64,000 bases of DNA from an uncultured Roseibium sp. (GTDB lineage: Bacteria; Pseudomonadota; Alphaproteobacteria; Rhizobiales; Stappiaceae), in the NCBI RefSeq assembly GCF_947496995.1, contig NZ_CANMFD010000001.1:62001-126000 (forward strand), written 5' to 3'. The notes beneath the pieces were generated by a model. The model did no database searches, was not told the origin of the DNA, and saw only the letters and a program-made list of their open reading frames with translations. Position 1 is the first letter of the stretch. Each line of letters opens with the position of its first letter. Below, one piece after another: positions 33,723 to 42,864 of the stretch. The position numbers and the translations under genes were made by a program.

Positions 33723-34460
33723 ATGACATCACAAAAACGCTATCTGCTCGGCATGCTCACACCCTCCTCCAACACAGTTCTCGAACCGGTCACCTCGGCG
33801 ATGGTGTCCGACCTGGAGGACACGACGGCGCATTTCGGCCGCTTCCGCGTCACCGAAATCTCGCTCGGCGAAAACGCGCTCGGCCAGTTCGAGAATGAAC
33901 CGATGCTCGCGGCCGCCGAACTGCTCGCGGATGCCCTTGTGGGCTGCATCTGCTGGAACGGCACGTCGGCGGGGTGGCTCGGCTTCGAACGCGACGAGGA
34001 GCTTTGCGCCGCGATTACCGAAAGAACAGGGGTTCCGGCCTGTTCGTCCGTGCTGGCGATCAATGAAATCTTCGACCGCACCGGGGTGAAGACATTCGGA
34101 CTGGTGACGCCCTATCTCGATGACGTTCAGGAAAGAATTGTCTCCAATTACGCCTCTGCGGGCTTCACATGCACCGCGGAACGGCACCTGAACCTCAAGG
34201 TCAATTTTTCCTTTTCCGAGGTGTCCGAAGCGCAGATCGAGGACATGATCCGCGCCGTTGCCGCGGAAGGCAACCCGGACGCCATCCTGGTCTTCTGTAC
34301 CAATCTTCTTGGCGCCACCGTTGTGGACAGGCTCGAACGGGAACTCGGCGTTCCCATCTATGACACCGTCCAGACAGCGGTCTGGAAATCCATGAAAGTC
34401 TGCGGCGCCGATCCTGCACGGGTGACCGGCTGGGGCCGGTTGTTTCAGGAACTCGACTGA
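33723..34460 (+). CDS. Maleate isomerase/arylmalonate decarboxylase-like (Asp/Glu racemase superfamily) protein
   Basis: A 245-aa protein of the Asp/Glu racemase superfamily, close to maleate cis-trans isomerase and AMDase. The opening LGMLTPSSNTVLEPVTSAM and the two pseudo-symmetric active-site regions, CWNGTSAGWLG with PACSS, and LVFCTNLLGATVV, are visible; the Cys of LVFCTNL fits the catalytic cysteine of the C-terminal half. It lies between the ABC importer and the deacetylase/hydantoinase genes and may isomerise or racemise an intermediate. A TTG at 33720 is adjacent; ATG 33723 is used here. Confidence 0.82.
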   Translation: MTSQKRYLLGMLTPSSNTVLEPVTSAMVSDLEDTTAHFGRFRVTEISLGENALGQFENEPMLAAAELLADALVGCICWNGTSAGWLGFERDEELCAAITERTGVPACSSVLAINEIFDRTGVKTFGLVTPYLDDVQERIVSNYASAGFTCTAERHLNLKVNFSFSEVSEAQIEDMIRAVAAEGNPDAILVFCTNLLGATVVDRLERELGVPIYDTVQTAVWKSMKVCGADPARVTGWGRLFQELD

Positions 34461-34475
34461 GCCGGGGTGCTTGCG

Positions 34476-35387
34476 ATGTCATTCTATCAGCGGGACTATC
34501 TCGGCTATGGCGCCTCTCCGCCACGTGTTGTCTGGCCGGGCGCGGCACGGGTCGCCGTGTCGCTTGTCATCAATGTCGAGGAAGGGTCCGAGTTTTCGAT
34601 CCGCCGCGGCGATGCCGTCAACGAACGCATCTACGACATGACCGCCGAACCCTTCCGCCATCCCGATATCGCCATGGAAAGCCATTTCGATTATGGCCCC
34701 CGGGTGGGTTACCGGCGGATTGTCCGGCTTCTGGCAAAACATGGCGTACCGGCGACACTGAGCGCCACCGGGGAGACCGCGCGCCTCTATCCGTGGATGT
34801 TCGAAGATGCCGTCGGCCGGGGGCACGAGATTGCCGCGCATGGCTGGCGCTGGGAGGGCCACCAGGGACTGTCCGGCGACGATGAGCGCGACCGCATCCG
34901 CAAGACGGTCGACGCACTTCAACAGGCGGCCGGCACGCCGCCCGTCGGGTGGCACACCCGCACCTCGGCCAGTCCCCGCACGCGCGACCTTCTGATCGAA
35001 CATGGCGGGTTCCTGTACGACAGCGACGCCTATGACGACGAGCTGCCAAGGGTTGTCCGCACGGATAACGGCCCGCATGTGATCATGCCCTATGCGCTGG
35101 ATACCAACGACATGCGCTTTCAGCTGCCCAACGGGTTCAGGGACGGGGCGGAGTTCGCCCGTTATCTGTGCGCGGCCTATGACTGGCTGTGGGAGGAGGG
35201 GGGTGAGGTCCCGAGGATGATGAGTGTCGGGCTGCATCTGCGCATTGTTTCCAGACCGGCAAGGATCGGCGGACTGGCGGCTTTTCTCGACCATGTTGTT
35301 GCGAAGGGCGGGGCCTGGTTCGCGACGCGGCGGGACATAGCCCGGCACTGGCTGAAAGCGAGCGAAGGCGAAGAGGGAAATTCATGA
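34476..35387 (+). CDS. Polysaccharide-deacetylase-family protein, PuuE-type (allantoinase-like)
   Basis: A 303-aa NodB-fold hydrolase. The opening VSLVINVEEGSEFSI, then ESHFDYGPRVGYRRIVRLL, and HEIAAHGWRWEGHQGL are characteristic of the PuuE branch, whose members hydrolyse allantoin or related cyclic amides rather than chitin. ATG 34476 follows the preceding gene by 15 bp. It overlaps the hydantoinase gene by 4 bp (ATGA). Two different cyclic-amide hydrolases in one operon support a ureide or hydantoin substrate. Confidence 0.88.
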   Translation: MSFYQRDYLGYGASPPRVVWPGAARVAVSLVINVEEGSEFSIRRGDAVNERIYDMTAEPFRHPDIAMESHFDYGPRVGYRRIVRLLAKHGVPATLSATGETARLYPWMFEDAVGRGHEIAAHGWRWEGHQGLSGDDERDRIRKTVDALQQAAGTPPVGWHTRTSASPRTRDLLIEHGGFLYDSDAYDDELPRVVRTDNGPHVIMPYALDTNDMRFQLPNGFRDGAEFARYLCAAYDWLWEEGGEVPRMMSVGLHLRIVSRPARIGGLAAFLDHVVAKGGAWFATRRDIARHWLKASEGEEGNS

Positions 35388-36778
35388 ACAGTTTCGAGAC
35401 GATCGTCAAAGGTGGGACAATTGCCACCGCGTCCGACGTCTTCAAGGCGGATATCGGCATTCGGAGCGGCAGGATCGTTGCCATCGCGGAGGCTCTTGAG
35501 GGGGCGGACGAGGTTATCGACGCAACCGGAAGGCTCGTCCTGCCCGGCGGGATCGACAGCCACGTCCATATCTCACAGCCCTCAGGCGAGGGGATCGTCA
35601 TGGCCGACGATTTTGACAGTGCCACCCGCTCTGCGGCCTTCGGCGGCAATACCACGCTCATGCCATTCTGTTTCCAGGAAAAGGGGCAGAGCTTGCGCGA
35701 AGCGCTCGCCTGGTATCACGGTCTTGCGGAGGGACAATGTCACGTAGATGTGAGCTTTCATCTCATCGTCTCGGACCCGACGCCACAGGTGCTGGGCCAG
35801 GAACTGCCCGCTCTGGCGGAAGAAGGCTACACGTCCTTCAAGATGTTCATGACGTACGACGATCTGAAACTCACCGACCGCGAGATCCTGGAAACCATGA
35901 CGGCGGCGAAGGTCTCCGGCGCCCGCGCAATGATCCACGCGGAAAATGACGACGCGATCGCTTTTCTGCGGGACCAGGCGGAGCTCGCCGGCGATATAGC
36001 TCCGAAGTTTCATGCCGCGACCCGGCCTATCCCGGTGGAGCGTGAAGCGACGCACCGTGCGATCAGTCTTGCCGAAATCGCAGATGTGCCGCTGGTCGTC
36101 GTTCATGTCTCCAACCGGGAAGCGATGGAGGAGATAGCGCGTGCACGCGCCAGGGGGCTCAAGATCTATGGTGAAACCTGCCCGCAATATCTGGTCTTGA
36201 CCGCTGAAGATCTCGATATTCCGCAAGGCGCCAAGAACGTCTGCTCGCCGCCGCCTCGCGACGAGGCAAGCCAGGTGGCCTGCTGGGAAGGCATCGAGCA
36301 GGGCATTTTTTCCGTCTTTTCCTCCGACCACTGTCCGTTCCGCTATGAGGATACCGCAGGGAAAAAACATCCCCGGGGAGAACAAAGCTTCCGATGGATT
36401 CCCAACGGCATACCGGGGGTCGAGACCCGTTTGCCCATCCTGTTTTCGGAAGGTGTGGGAAAGGGCCGGATCGACCTGCAGCGCTTTGTGGAGCTGACCG
36501 CGACGAACCACGCCAGGCTCTACGGTCTTTATCCGCAAAAAGGCACGATTGCGATCGGCTCGGATGCGGACATCGTTTTATGGGATCCGGACAGGGAAGT
36601 GACCATCACCCAGGATAGTCTTCATCATGGCTCGGACTACACGCCCTACGAAGGCTTCAGGGTGACCGGCTGGCCGGTTCTCACCATGGTGCGCGGCAGG
36701 ACCGTTGTCGCCGACGGCAGGATGCCGTCGGCTGATCCCGTCGGCATGCATATTGCGCGCAGTAAACCGGCCGCCTGA
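35384..36778 (+). CDS. hyuA: D-hydantoinase/dihydropyrimidinase
   Basis: A 464-aa cyclic amidohydrolase. All dinuclear-zinc ligands are present: His60 and His62 (IDSHVHIS), carboxylated Lys153 (SFKMFM), His185 (MIHAEND), His241 (VVHVSN) and Asp315 (SSDHCPF). It opens five- or six-membered cyclic ureides (hydantoins, dihydropyrimidines) to N-carbamoyl amino acids. The N-carbamoylase gene at 46023 could act next. It is the last gene of the pot-like operon and converges on the opp-like operon. Confidence 0.92.
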   Translation: MNSFETIVKGGTIATASDVFKADIGIRSGRIVAIAEALEGADEVIDATGRLVLPGGIDSHVHISQPSGEGIVMADDFDSATRSAAFGGNTTLMPFCFQEKGQSLREALAWYHGLAEGQCHVDVSFHLIVSDPTPQVLGQELPALAEEGYTSFKMFMTYDDLKLTDREILETMTAAKVSGARAMIHAENDDAIAFLRDQAELAGDIAPKFHAATRPIPVEREATHRAISLAEIADVPLVVVHVSNREAMEEIARARARGLKIYGETCPQYLVLTAEDLDIPQGAKNVCSPPPRDEASQVACWEGIEQGIFSVFSSDHCPFRYEDTAGKKHPRGEQSFRWIPNGIPGVETRLPILFSEGVGKGRIDLQRFVELTATNHARLYGLYPQKGTIAIGSDADIVLWDPDREVTITQDSLHHGSDYTPYEGFRVTGWPVLTMVRGRTVVADGRMPSADPVGMHIARSKPAA

Positions 36779-36804
36779 GAGCGCGGCCTGGGACAGCCGC
36801 TGGA

Positions 36805-36825
36805 AAGCTGACGGTCGGAGCGTCA
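36805..36825. terminator. Stem-loop between convergent operons
   Basis: GCTGACG (36805-36811) and CGTCAGC (36819-36825) form a perfect 7-bp stem with a 7-base loop between the hydantoinase stop and the convergent ATPase stop. Without a T tract, the bidirectional terminator assignment is tentative. Confidence 0.4.
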
Positions 36826-36883
36826 GCCGCCCCTAGGCAGCCCCAAGCCGGAGCCGGTTGAAGACCTGAAAGGGGGGCGACTT

Positions 36884-37888
36884 TCAAACTGGGAGCGCCT
36901 CTCGGCTGCGTTCATCGAACGCCGGATGTTCAAGCACACATGCCACGGAGTGACCATCGCCCAGATCGGTGACCGGCGGCAGTCCTGAGAGGCATTGCGG
37001 ACGCGCGAAGGCGCAGCGCGGTGCGAAGGAACACGCGGAGGGCAGCTCTTCCAGGGCCGGCGGGGAGCCCGGAATGGCGTCGAGGCGCTCGCCCTTGACC
37101 GCTCCGTGCAGGTTGGCCGCCAGCAGGCCGCGTGTATAGGGATGCCGCGGGTTCTTGATCACATCGCGCGTTGTCCCCGTCTCGACGATGTTGCCGGCAT
37201 ACATGACCGCAATTCTGTCGGAGACTTCCACGGCGACGCCGATATCGTGGGTCACGAAGATGACGCCCATGCCGAATTCCCGCTGCAACTCCCTCAGCAG
37301 CAGCAGGATCTGGATCTGCACGGTTGCGTCCAGCGCGGTGGTCGGTTCGTCGGCAAGCAGGAGTTTGGGGCGGCAGGCGAGCGCCAGCGCGATCATGGCG
37401 CGCTGGCGCATGCCGCCGGACATTTCGTGCGGATAGTTTTTCAGACGCCGCTCGGGTGAAGGAATGCGCACCCGGGTCAGCATGTCGAGGGCGACGTCCA
37501 TGGCGGCGTGCCTGCCGATCCCCTTGTGACGCATCACCGTTTCGGCGATCTGGTCGCCGATCGTGTAGACGGGATCGAGAGCCAGCGCGGGCTCCTGGAA
37601 CACCATCGACACCTCGCGGCCCCGGTAGGCGGAAAGGGCCCGGCCGGAAAGGGTCGTGATGTCGGTGCCGTTGACGCGGACGCTGCCTTCGATTTCGCTG
37701 CGCCTGGGCGGCAGGAGGCGCAGAAGCGTTTTCAGGGTCACGCTCTTTCCGGAGCCGGATTCCCCCAGAAGGCCAAGCGTCTCGCCCTGTTGCATGGAAA
37801 GGCTCAGACCGTTGATGGCATGAACCGTGCGCTCTCCCTTGAATCTGACCTTGAGAGCATTGAATTCGACAAGGGGGGTCTCGGTCAT
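36884..37888 (-). CDS. Peptide/nickel-type ABC transporter ATPase (DppD/OppD-like)
   Basis: A 334-aa ATPase with Walker A GESGSGKSVTL, signature MSGGMRQRAMIALAL, Walker B LLLADEPTTALD, switch His VTHDIGVAVEV, and the C-terminal oligopeptide-transporter cysteine motif (CSFAPRCAFARPQC), which is a probable [4Fe-4S]-type site in this family. ATG 37888 overlaps the preceding ATPase stop by 4 bp. It is the last gene of the dipeptide-type operon. Confidence 0.93.
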   Translation of the reverse strand: MTETPLVEFNALKVRFKGERTVHAINGLSLSMQQGETLGLLGESGSGKSVTLKTLLRLLPPRRSEIEGSVRVNGTDITTLSGRALSAYRGREVSMVFQEPALALDPVYTIGDQIAETVMRHKGIGRHAAMDVALDMLTRVRIPSPERRLKNYPHEMSGGMRQRAMIALALACRPKLLLADEPTTALDATVQIQILLLLRELQREFGMGVIFVTHDIGVAVEVSDRIAVMYAGNIVETGTTRDVIKNPRHPYTRGLLAANLHGAVKGERLDAIPGSPPALEELPSACSFAPRCAFARPQCLSGLPPVTDLGDGHSVACVLEHPAFDERSREALPV

Positions 37889-38934
37889 TCCGCTGCCTCC
37901 CGTTTTGCAAGGCTGTGGCCCGAGCCCGGTTCGTGGATGTGGCAGGCCGCAAGATGCGCTTCGTCCCCGGCGATAACGCTGAGGACCGGTTTGCGTGCCG
38001 CGCATACGTCTTCGGCAAACCGGCACCTGGTGTGGAAGCGGCAGCCGGAGGGCGGATCGATCGGGTTCGGCGGATCGCCCGCCAGTGGCGGTTCGTCGGT
38101 ACGATTGTCCGGATCCATCGACGGCATGGCGGCGAACAGTGACGCGGTATAGGGGTGCGCCTGCTTCGCGTAGATGGCTTCGGAGGGTCCTATTTCCACG
38201 ACTTCGCCCAGATACATCACAAGCACCCGGTCGGAGATGTAGCGCACCACGTTGAGATCGTGGGAAATGAACACATAGGTAAGACCGAATTCCCGGCGGA
38301 GATCGTTCAGAAGGTTGAGAACCTGCGCCTCGACGGATTTGTCGAGCGCGGAGACGGCCTCGTCCAGGATGACCAGCCGCGGCTCCATGGCCAGCGCCCG
38401 GGCGATATTGACGCGCTGGCGTTGCCCGCCGGAAAGCTCGTGCGGATAGCGCTGGGCGAAGCGGTCTGGCTCAAGTCCCACCCGGGCGAGAAGATCGCGC
38501 GCCCGGTCCATCGGCTTGTCCAGGCCCTGGATCTTCGGTCCGAAAGCGATGGAGTCCACGATGGTCAGGCGAGGATTGAGCGAAGCGTAGCTGTCCTGAA
38601 AGACCATCTGCACACCACGGCGCAATTCTTTCAGCCCTATGTCGCCGCCGAGGGTGTCGCCATCGAAGATGATGCCGCCCTCGTCCAGCTCGATCAGGCC
38701 GATAAGCAGGCGGGCGGTGGTCGACTTTCCGCAACCGGATTCCCCGACGATCCCGAGGGTTTCACCCTTGATCACGTCGAAGGAGACACCGTCGACGGCA
38801 CGCACTGTTGCGGATCGGCGATTGAAAAGACCCGAGCGGACCGGAAAGTGCTTCTTCAGGTCCTTGGCGATGATCAGCGGTTGACCGGGGCCACCCCGGT
38901 CCTGCTGGCCGGATCCGGCTTCAGTCTTTGACAT
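37885..38934 (-). CDS. Peptide/nickel-type ABC transporter ATPase (DppF/OppF-like)
   Basis: A 349-aa ATPase with Walker A GESGCGKSTTARLL, signature LSGGQRQRVNIARAL, Walker B LVILDEAVSALD (Ala in place of the common Pro) and switch His FISHDLNVV. The C-terminal CRFHTRCRFAEDVC motif is also present. It overlaps the permease gene upstream by 14 bp and the second ATPase gene by 4 bp. The F-type precedes the D-type, the reverse of the commonest order. Confidence 0.93.
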   Translation of the reverse strand: MSKTEAGSGQQDRGGPGQPLIIAKDLKKHFPVRSGLFNRRSATVRAVDGVSFDVIKGETLGIVGESGCGKSTTARLLIGLIELDEGGIIFDGDTLGGDIGLKELRRGVQMVFQDSYASLNPRLTIVDSIAFGPKIQGLDKPMDRARDLLARVGLEPDRFAQRYPHELSGGQRQRVNIARALAMEPRLVILDEAVSALDKSVEAQVLNLLNDLRREFGLTYVFISHDLNVVRYISDRVLVMYLGEVVEIGPSEAIYAKQAHPYTASLFAAMPSMDPDNRTDEPPLAGDPPNPIDPPSGCRFHTRCRFAEDVCAARKPVLSVIAGDEAHLAACHIHEPGSGHSLAKREAAE

Positions 38935-39808
38935 TCATGGCACTCCGGAGACCGTCGCTCAAAAGGTTGAGGCAAAGGGATGTGATGAAGATCATCAGGC
39001 CGGGCAGCGCCGCCACCCAGGGATTGACGTAGATGGCGGTGCGCAGCGTATTCAGCATCAGGCCCCACTCCGGTTCGGGAGGGCGTACGCCGATACCCAG
39101 GAAGGACAGGCCCGCCGCCAGGATCATGCATACGCTGGTCAGGCTCGTCGCATAGACGAAGATCGGTCCGAGGACATTGCCGATGATATGCACCCGAATG
39201 ATCGTCAGCGCTCCGCCGCCGCTGGCTCTCGCGGCGTCGATATAGTCGAGCGCCCGGACACTCGCCGTGGCGCTTTCCGCCACGCGGGCGATCGGGGGAA
39301 TGAAGACGATGGTCAGCGACACGAGGCTGTTGACGATGCCCGCGCCAAGGGCGCTTGAAATGGCGATTGCCAGCAGCACCGAGGGAAACGCGAAAAACAC
39401 GTCGACCGTACGCATGATCAGCGCGTTGATCCGCCCGCCCGCGTAACCGGCGACAAGGCCGAAAGCCGAACCGATGAAAAACGCGAGCACAACCGGCACC
39501 AGACCGACGAACAGCGTCAGCCGGCCGCCGTAGATGAGCCGGGACAGCATGTCCCGGCCCTGCTCGTCCGTTCCCAGCGGAAAGCCGGGATAGCCGATGG
39601 GCTTCAACCGCTTGATCATGCTGGACTTGTAGGGGTCGTCCAGCCCCAGATAGGGCGCGAAGATCGCCGACAGGATCAGAAGCAGGACGATCAAGGCGCA
39701 GGTGATCGCGACGGGATCGCGGGAAAACCGTTTCAGGACGCCGGTCCAGTAGCCTGCGGCGGCGGTAACCGGCACATCCGGTGCGATTGTATCGGTTGCG
39801 GCGCTCAT
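38921..39808 (-). CDS. Peptide/nickel-type ABC transporter permease (DppC-like)
   Basis: A 295-aa permease with six helices. It has the typical DppC opening before helix 1 (WTGVLKRFSRDPVAITCALI), GYPGFPLGTDEQGRDMLSRL, and the EAA-type loop DYIDAARASGGGALTIIRVH. It starts one base after the DppB-like stop. Confidence 0.93.
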   Translation of the reverse strand: MSAATDTIAPDVPVTAAAGYWTGVLKRFSRDPVAITCALIVLLLILSAIFAPYLGLDDPYKSSMIKRLKPIGYPGFPLGTDEQGRDMLSRLIYGGRLTLFVGLVPVVLAFFIGSAFGLVAGYAGGRINALIMRTVDVFFAFPSVLLAIAISSALGAGIVNSLVSLTIVFIPPIARVAESATASVRALDYIDAARASGGGALTIIRVHIIGNVLGPIFVYATSLTSVCMILAAGLSFLGIGVRPPEPEWGLMLNTLRTAIYVNPWVAALPGLMIFITSLCLNLLSDGLRSAMNVKD

Positions 39809-39809
39809 G

Positions 39810-40763
39810 TCACGACCTCTTGATGCGCGGGTCTATGGCCGCCTGGGCGACGTCGACGATCAGGTTCATGCCGACGAAGAACAGCGACAGGATCAGGATC
39901 GTTCCTTGCAGCAGGGGCAGGTCCCTCTGGAAGATGGCGTTGGACAGCAGAAAGCCGGAACCGGGCCAGTTGAAGACGGTTTCGATGAGTATCGACCCGC
40001 CGAGCAGGTAGCCGAGTTGCAGACCCATGACCGACAGGGCGGTCGGTGCCGCGTTGCGCACCACATGGCGCAGCACGTCGCCGTGCCGTAGCCCCTTTGC
40101 ATAGAGCGCCTGAACGAAGTCCATCGAGAAGATATCGCCGACAAGTGCACGCACCGTGCGCGCCACGATACCGATCGGTACGACGGCCAGCGTGACGGCC
40201 GGAAGGATCAGGTGTCTGACATGGGCGTAATCCCAGGTCCATTCGCCCGATCCGCCCGGTCCCGCGCCCATGGAGGGCAGCCACCCGAGCTGGACGGAGA
40301 AGATGATCACCAGAACGATGCCGAGCCAGTAATTCGGCACCGACACGCCGGTGATGGCGATTGCCGTGACCAGCCGGTCGAAAATCGTGTCGCGGAAATA
40401 TCCGGCGAGAAAGCCGAGAAACAGACCGATCGGAAAAGCGATCACGCTGGCGCTGAAAGCCAGAAGAAGCGAATTCCTGACCGCCGTGAAAACCTCGTCG
40501 GCAACCGGTCGTCCGGTGGCGATGGATTTTCCAAGATCGCCCATGGCCGCCTTGCCGATCCAGATCGCGTATTGCACGGGCAGTGGCTTGTCGAGACCAT
40601 AGGCCGACCGCATCGCGGCCTGTTCTTCGGCGGTCGCGTCCACCGGCATGATGGCGGTGAGCGGATCGCCCGGTGCGATATGCACCAGGAGGAAGCAGAT
40701 GATGCTGACGCCGACGGCGACCGGCAGAACATAAATCAGTCGGCGAACGAGATAGGTGAACAT
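39810..40763 (-). CDS. Peptide/nickel-type ABC transporter permease (DppB-like)
   Basis: A 317-aa permease with six helices; VRRLIYVLPVAVGVSIICFL and HIAPGDPLTAI form the typical DppB N-terminus, and the coupling loop is DFVQALYAKGLRHGDVL. ATG 40763 is chosen because the family begins directly with helix 1; the open frame extends 15 codons further into the intergenic hairpin. It is separated from the binding-protein gene by a T-tailed terminator-like hairpin. Confidence 0.93.
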   Translation of the reverse strand: MFTYLVRRLIYVLPVAVGVSIICFLLVHIAPGDPLTAIMPVDATAEEQAAMRSAYGLDKPLPVQYAIWIGKAAMGDLGKSIATGRPVADEVFTAVRNSLLLAFSASVIAFPIGLFLGFLAGYFRDTIFDRLVTAIAITGVSVPNYWLGIVLVIIFSVQLGWLPSMGAGPGGSGEWTWDYAHVRHLILPAVTLAVVPIGIVARTVRALVGDIFSMDFVQALYAKGLRHGDVLRHVVRNAAPTALSVMGLQLGYLLGGSILIETVFNWPGSGFLLSNAIFQRDLPLLQGTILILSLFFVGMNLIVDVAQAAIDPRIKRS

Positions 40764-40822
40764 TCGGGCCGCTCGTCTTGAAGTCCGGAATCTGCAAGGC
40801 CGCAGCACGAAGCTGCGGAACG

Positions 40823-40856
40823 AAAAAGGGTTCGCGAAGACGAGCTTCGCGAACCC
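40823..40856 (-). terminator. Intrinsic terminator/attenuator between binding-protein and permease genes
   Basis: On the minus strand GGGTTCGCGAAG and CTTCGCGAACCC (plus 40828-40839 and 40845-40856) form a perfect 12-bp stem with a 5-base loop, followed by TTTTT. Because four transport genes follow, it should act as a partial terminator that raises receptor levels relative to permease. Confidence 0.75.
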
Positions 40857-40866
40857 GGTTGTCGGA

Positions 40867-42480
40867 TCACTCCTCGATCGTGATGCCGGAGAAGTTCTGG
40901 TACCAGTTCTGGGCCTGCACGAAACCGTCGACCTTCGGGCTCATGGCGCGCGGTGCGACGTCATGGGTGACCATCAGGAACAGGGCTTCGTTGACGAATT
41001 TCTCATGCGTCTTGCGAAGAACCGCGTCCTGTGCCTCGGGATCGAAAGTGGTCTTGATCTGGTTGAACAGGTCCTGCATCTCTTCATCGCAATAGTGACC
41101 CCAGTTGGTGCCGTTCGGTGCGATCAGATCGCAGGACAGGTGCCGGATAAGGCCGGTGAACGGATCCTGGATGAAGTAGGTGAAGTTGATGGACTGGGAC
41201 CCGTCGACGCTCGGATCCGCCGCGCCTGCGCGCCACAGATTGATCATCTGGTTCCATTCCACGACCATGAACTCGACCTCGATGCCGACTTCCGCCAGGC
41301 TCTGCTGGACATATTCGTTCATGGGCAGCGGCAGCATCTGGCCGGAGCCGGACGGCGAAATCAGCGCCTTGACCTTGAGCGGCTTGTCGGGACCGTAACC
41401 TGCTTCGGCCAGCAGGGCCTTTGCGGCTTCCGGATCGTACTTCACGTCAAAGGTCGGATTGCCGAACCACTGGCTGGAGGGCGGTAGAAAACCCTTGGCC
41501 GGTACGGCGAGGCCGCCGAGCAACTGCTTCAGGCCTTCGCGGTCGATGGCAAGGTTTGCAGCCTTCCGCACGCGGATATCGTTCCATGGCGAGTCGTCAA
41601 GGCGGGAGAGATGCCAGGTCCAGTTGTGCGGATAGGCGTTCGAGACGACCTCGAAACCGTTGCCGGTGAGCGCCGGTATCGTGTCCGGAGCCGGTGCCTC
41701 GATCCAGTCGACCTGACCTGAGAGCAGTGCCGCGGTTCGGGCATTGGGCTCAGGCAGCGGCATCAGGATCATCTTGTCCAGTTTCGGGATCCGGGTCTCG
41801 TCCCAATAGGCTGTGTTGGGCACCAGTTCGGCACGCTCGCGCGGTACGAATCCGGTGAGTTTCCACGGGCCTGTTCCGGACGGATCCTTGGCGACCTCTT
41901 CCCAGTTCTTGCCCTTGGCTTCCCAGTTGGCCTTGGAAGACATCAGGATCCAGGCAAGCTGGTAGGGCAGCGTCGCGTCTGGCGTCGTGGTGGTGATTTC
42001 GAGCGTATAGTCGTCCAGCGCCTTGTAGGAGGCGACGGCAGGGATGCGCGACTTGCCCTGGGCGGACTGGCGCGGATCGTACTGTTCGGAATCCGGATTG
42101 AGAAGCTTCTCAAAGTTCCAAACCGCATCCTGCGCGGTGAACGGGCTGCCGTCGTGGAACGTTACGCCTTCGCGGATCTTGAGGGTCCATTTGGTCTGGT
42201 CGTCGGGATCCACGCTCCATTCGGTCGCCAGGCCGGGGATCAGGACGGACGCCTTGTCGGCGCTGGTCAGGTCCCATTCGATCAGTGAATCATAGACCGT
42301 ATAGCCCATGAAACGCATGCCTTCGCCGCCCTGGTCCGTCTGGCCGGTGGTGAGCGGAATATCGGCCGCCGTCATGCCGACACGTAACGTGCCTGCTGCC
42401 CAACCCTGAACTGAACCTGACGCGAGCACTGCGACGGACAAGGCTGCGAGTGCCGCGCCCTTCAATCTCTTCAATGCCAT
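40867..42480 (-). CDS. Peptide/nickel-type ABC transporter substrate-binding protein (SBP family 5)
   Basis: A 537-aa periplasmic receptor. The signal peptide is within the first 30 residues (LKGAALAALSVAVLASGSVQGWA). Family-5 features include DLTSADKASVLIPGLATEW, TWTLKIREGVTFHDGSPFTAQ and a long C-terminal lobe. ATG 42480 is used, preceded by AAGGA; the open frame reaches 42690 without a leader-like sequence. It is the first gene of a five-gene importer (A-B-C-F-D) that is divergent from the GntR gene at 42865. Confidence 0.92.
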   Translation of the reverse strand: MALKRLKGAALAALSVAVLASGSVQGWAAGTLRVGMTAADIPLTTGQTDQGGEGMRFMGYTVYDSLIEWDLTSADKASVLIPGLATEWSVDPDDQTKWTLKIREGVTFHDGSPFTAQDAVWNFEKLLNPDSEQYDPRQSAQGKSRIPAVASYKALDDYTLEITTTTPDATLPYQLAWILMSSKANWEAKGKNWEEVAKDPSGTGPWKLTGFVPRERAELVPNTAYWDETRIPKLDKMILMPLPEPNARTAALLSGQVDWIEAPAPDTIPALTGNGFEVVSNAYPHNWTWHLSRLDDSPWNDIRVRKAANLAIDREGLKQLLGGLAVPAKGFLPPSSQWFGNPTFDVKYDPEAAKALLAEAGYGPDKPLKVKALISPSGSGQMLPLPMNEYVQQSLAEVGIEVEFMVVEWNQMINLWRAGAADPSVDGSQSINFTYFIQDPFTGLIRHLSCDLIAPNGTNWGHYCDEEMQDLFNQIKTTFDPEAQDAVLRKTHEKFVNEALFLMVTHDVAPRAMSPKVDGFVQAQNWYQNFSGITIEE

Positions 42481-42864
42481 TGCTGTTGTCCTTCCGTGAA
42501 AATGCCGGCCTCTGCGGTCTGCCGCAGGCCGCGACGTCTCGAAATGCCTACTTCTGGAACGTTTCCCGCAATGGTCGTCCTTGGCCGACCCGATCCGCCC
42601 TTTGGAAGGCAGCGGAAGATTGGTCAGGTCGGCGCGGAAAATCGGGCGAACCGCCTGTTTCCGATCGAACTGATATAACCTTCCGTCCACGATCTCTTGC
42701 CCCGTCTCCTTATTTGGCAGGGCTTATAAAGATCAATGAAATCAGTAAGTTCTATGATTTTTCCTCTTGTTTTGTAACGCCTGTTCAGGTTACCAATTCT
42801 CTGGTCTGACCAGATCAGCGTATTGATGGGCTAAAAAGTGTGCAAGAATATAGTTTAGGCATTT
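42481..42864. other. 384-bp divergent intergenic region
   Basis: It holds the promoters of the dipeptide-type operon (leftward) and of the gntR-amidase operon (rightward). The operator-like palindrome CTGGTCTGACCAG is at 42801-42813. No gene is supported; a 119-aa frame at 42450-42809 has no recognisable features. Confidence 0.6.
42801..42813. promoter_or_regulatory. FadR-type GntR operator CTGGTCTGACCAG
   Basis: A perfect 13-bp palindrome around a central T. It fits the TNGT-N3-ACNA pattern known for FadR-subfamily regulators. It lies 52 bp upstream of the gntR ATG and within the promoter region shared with the divergent importer, so the GntR protein could control both directions. Confidence 0.75.

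Noticed and set aside
33723..34460. Assignment to the nicotinate-to-maleate pathway as maleate isomerase
   Set aside because: No dihydroxypyridine dioxygenase, formylmaleamate deformylase or hydroxynicotinate monooxygenase is nearby; only the superfamily can be supported.
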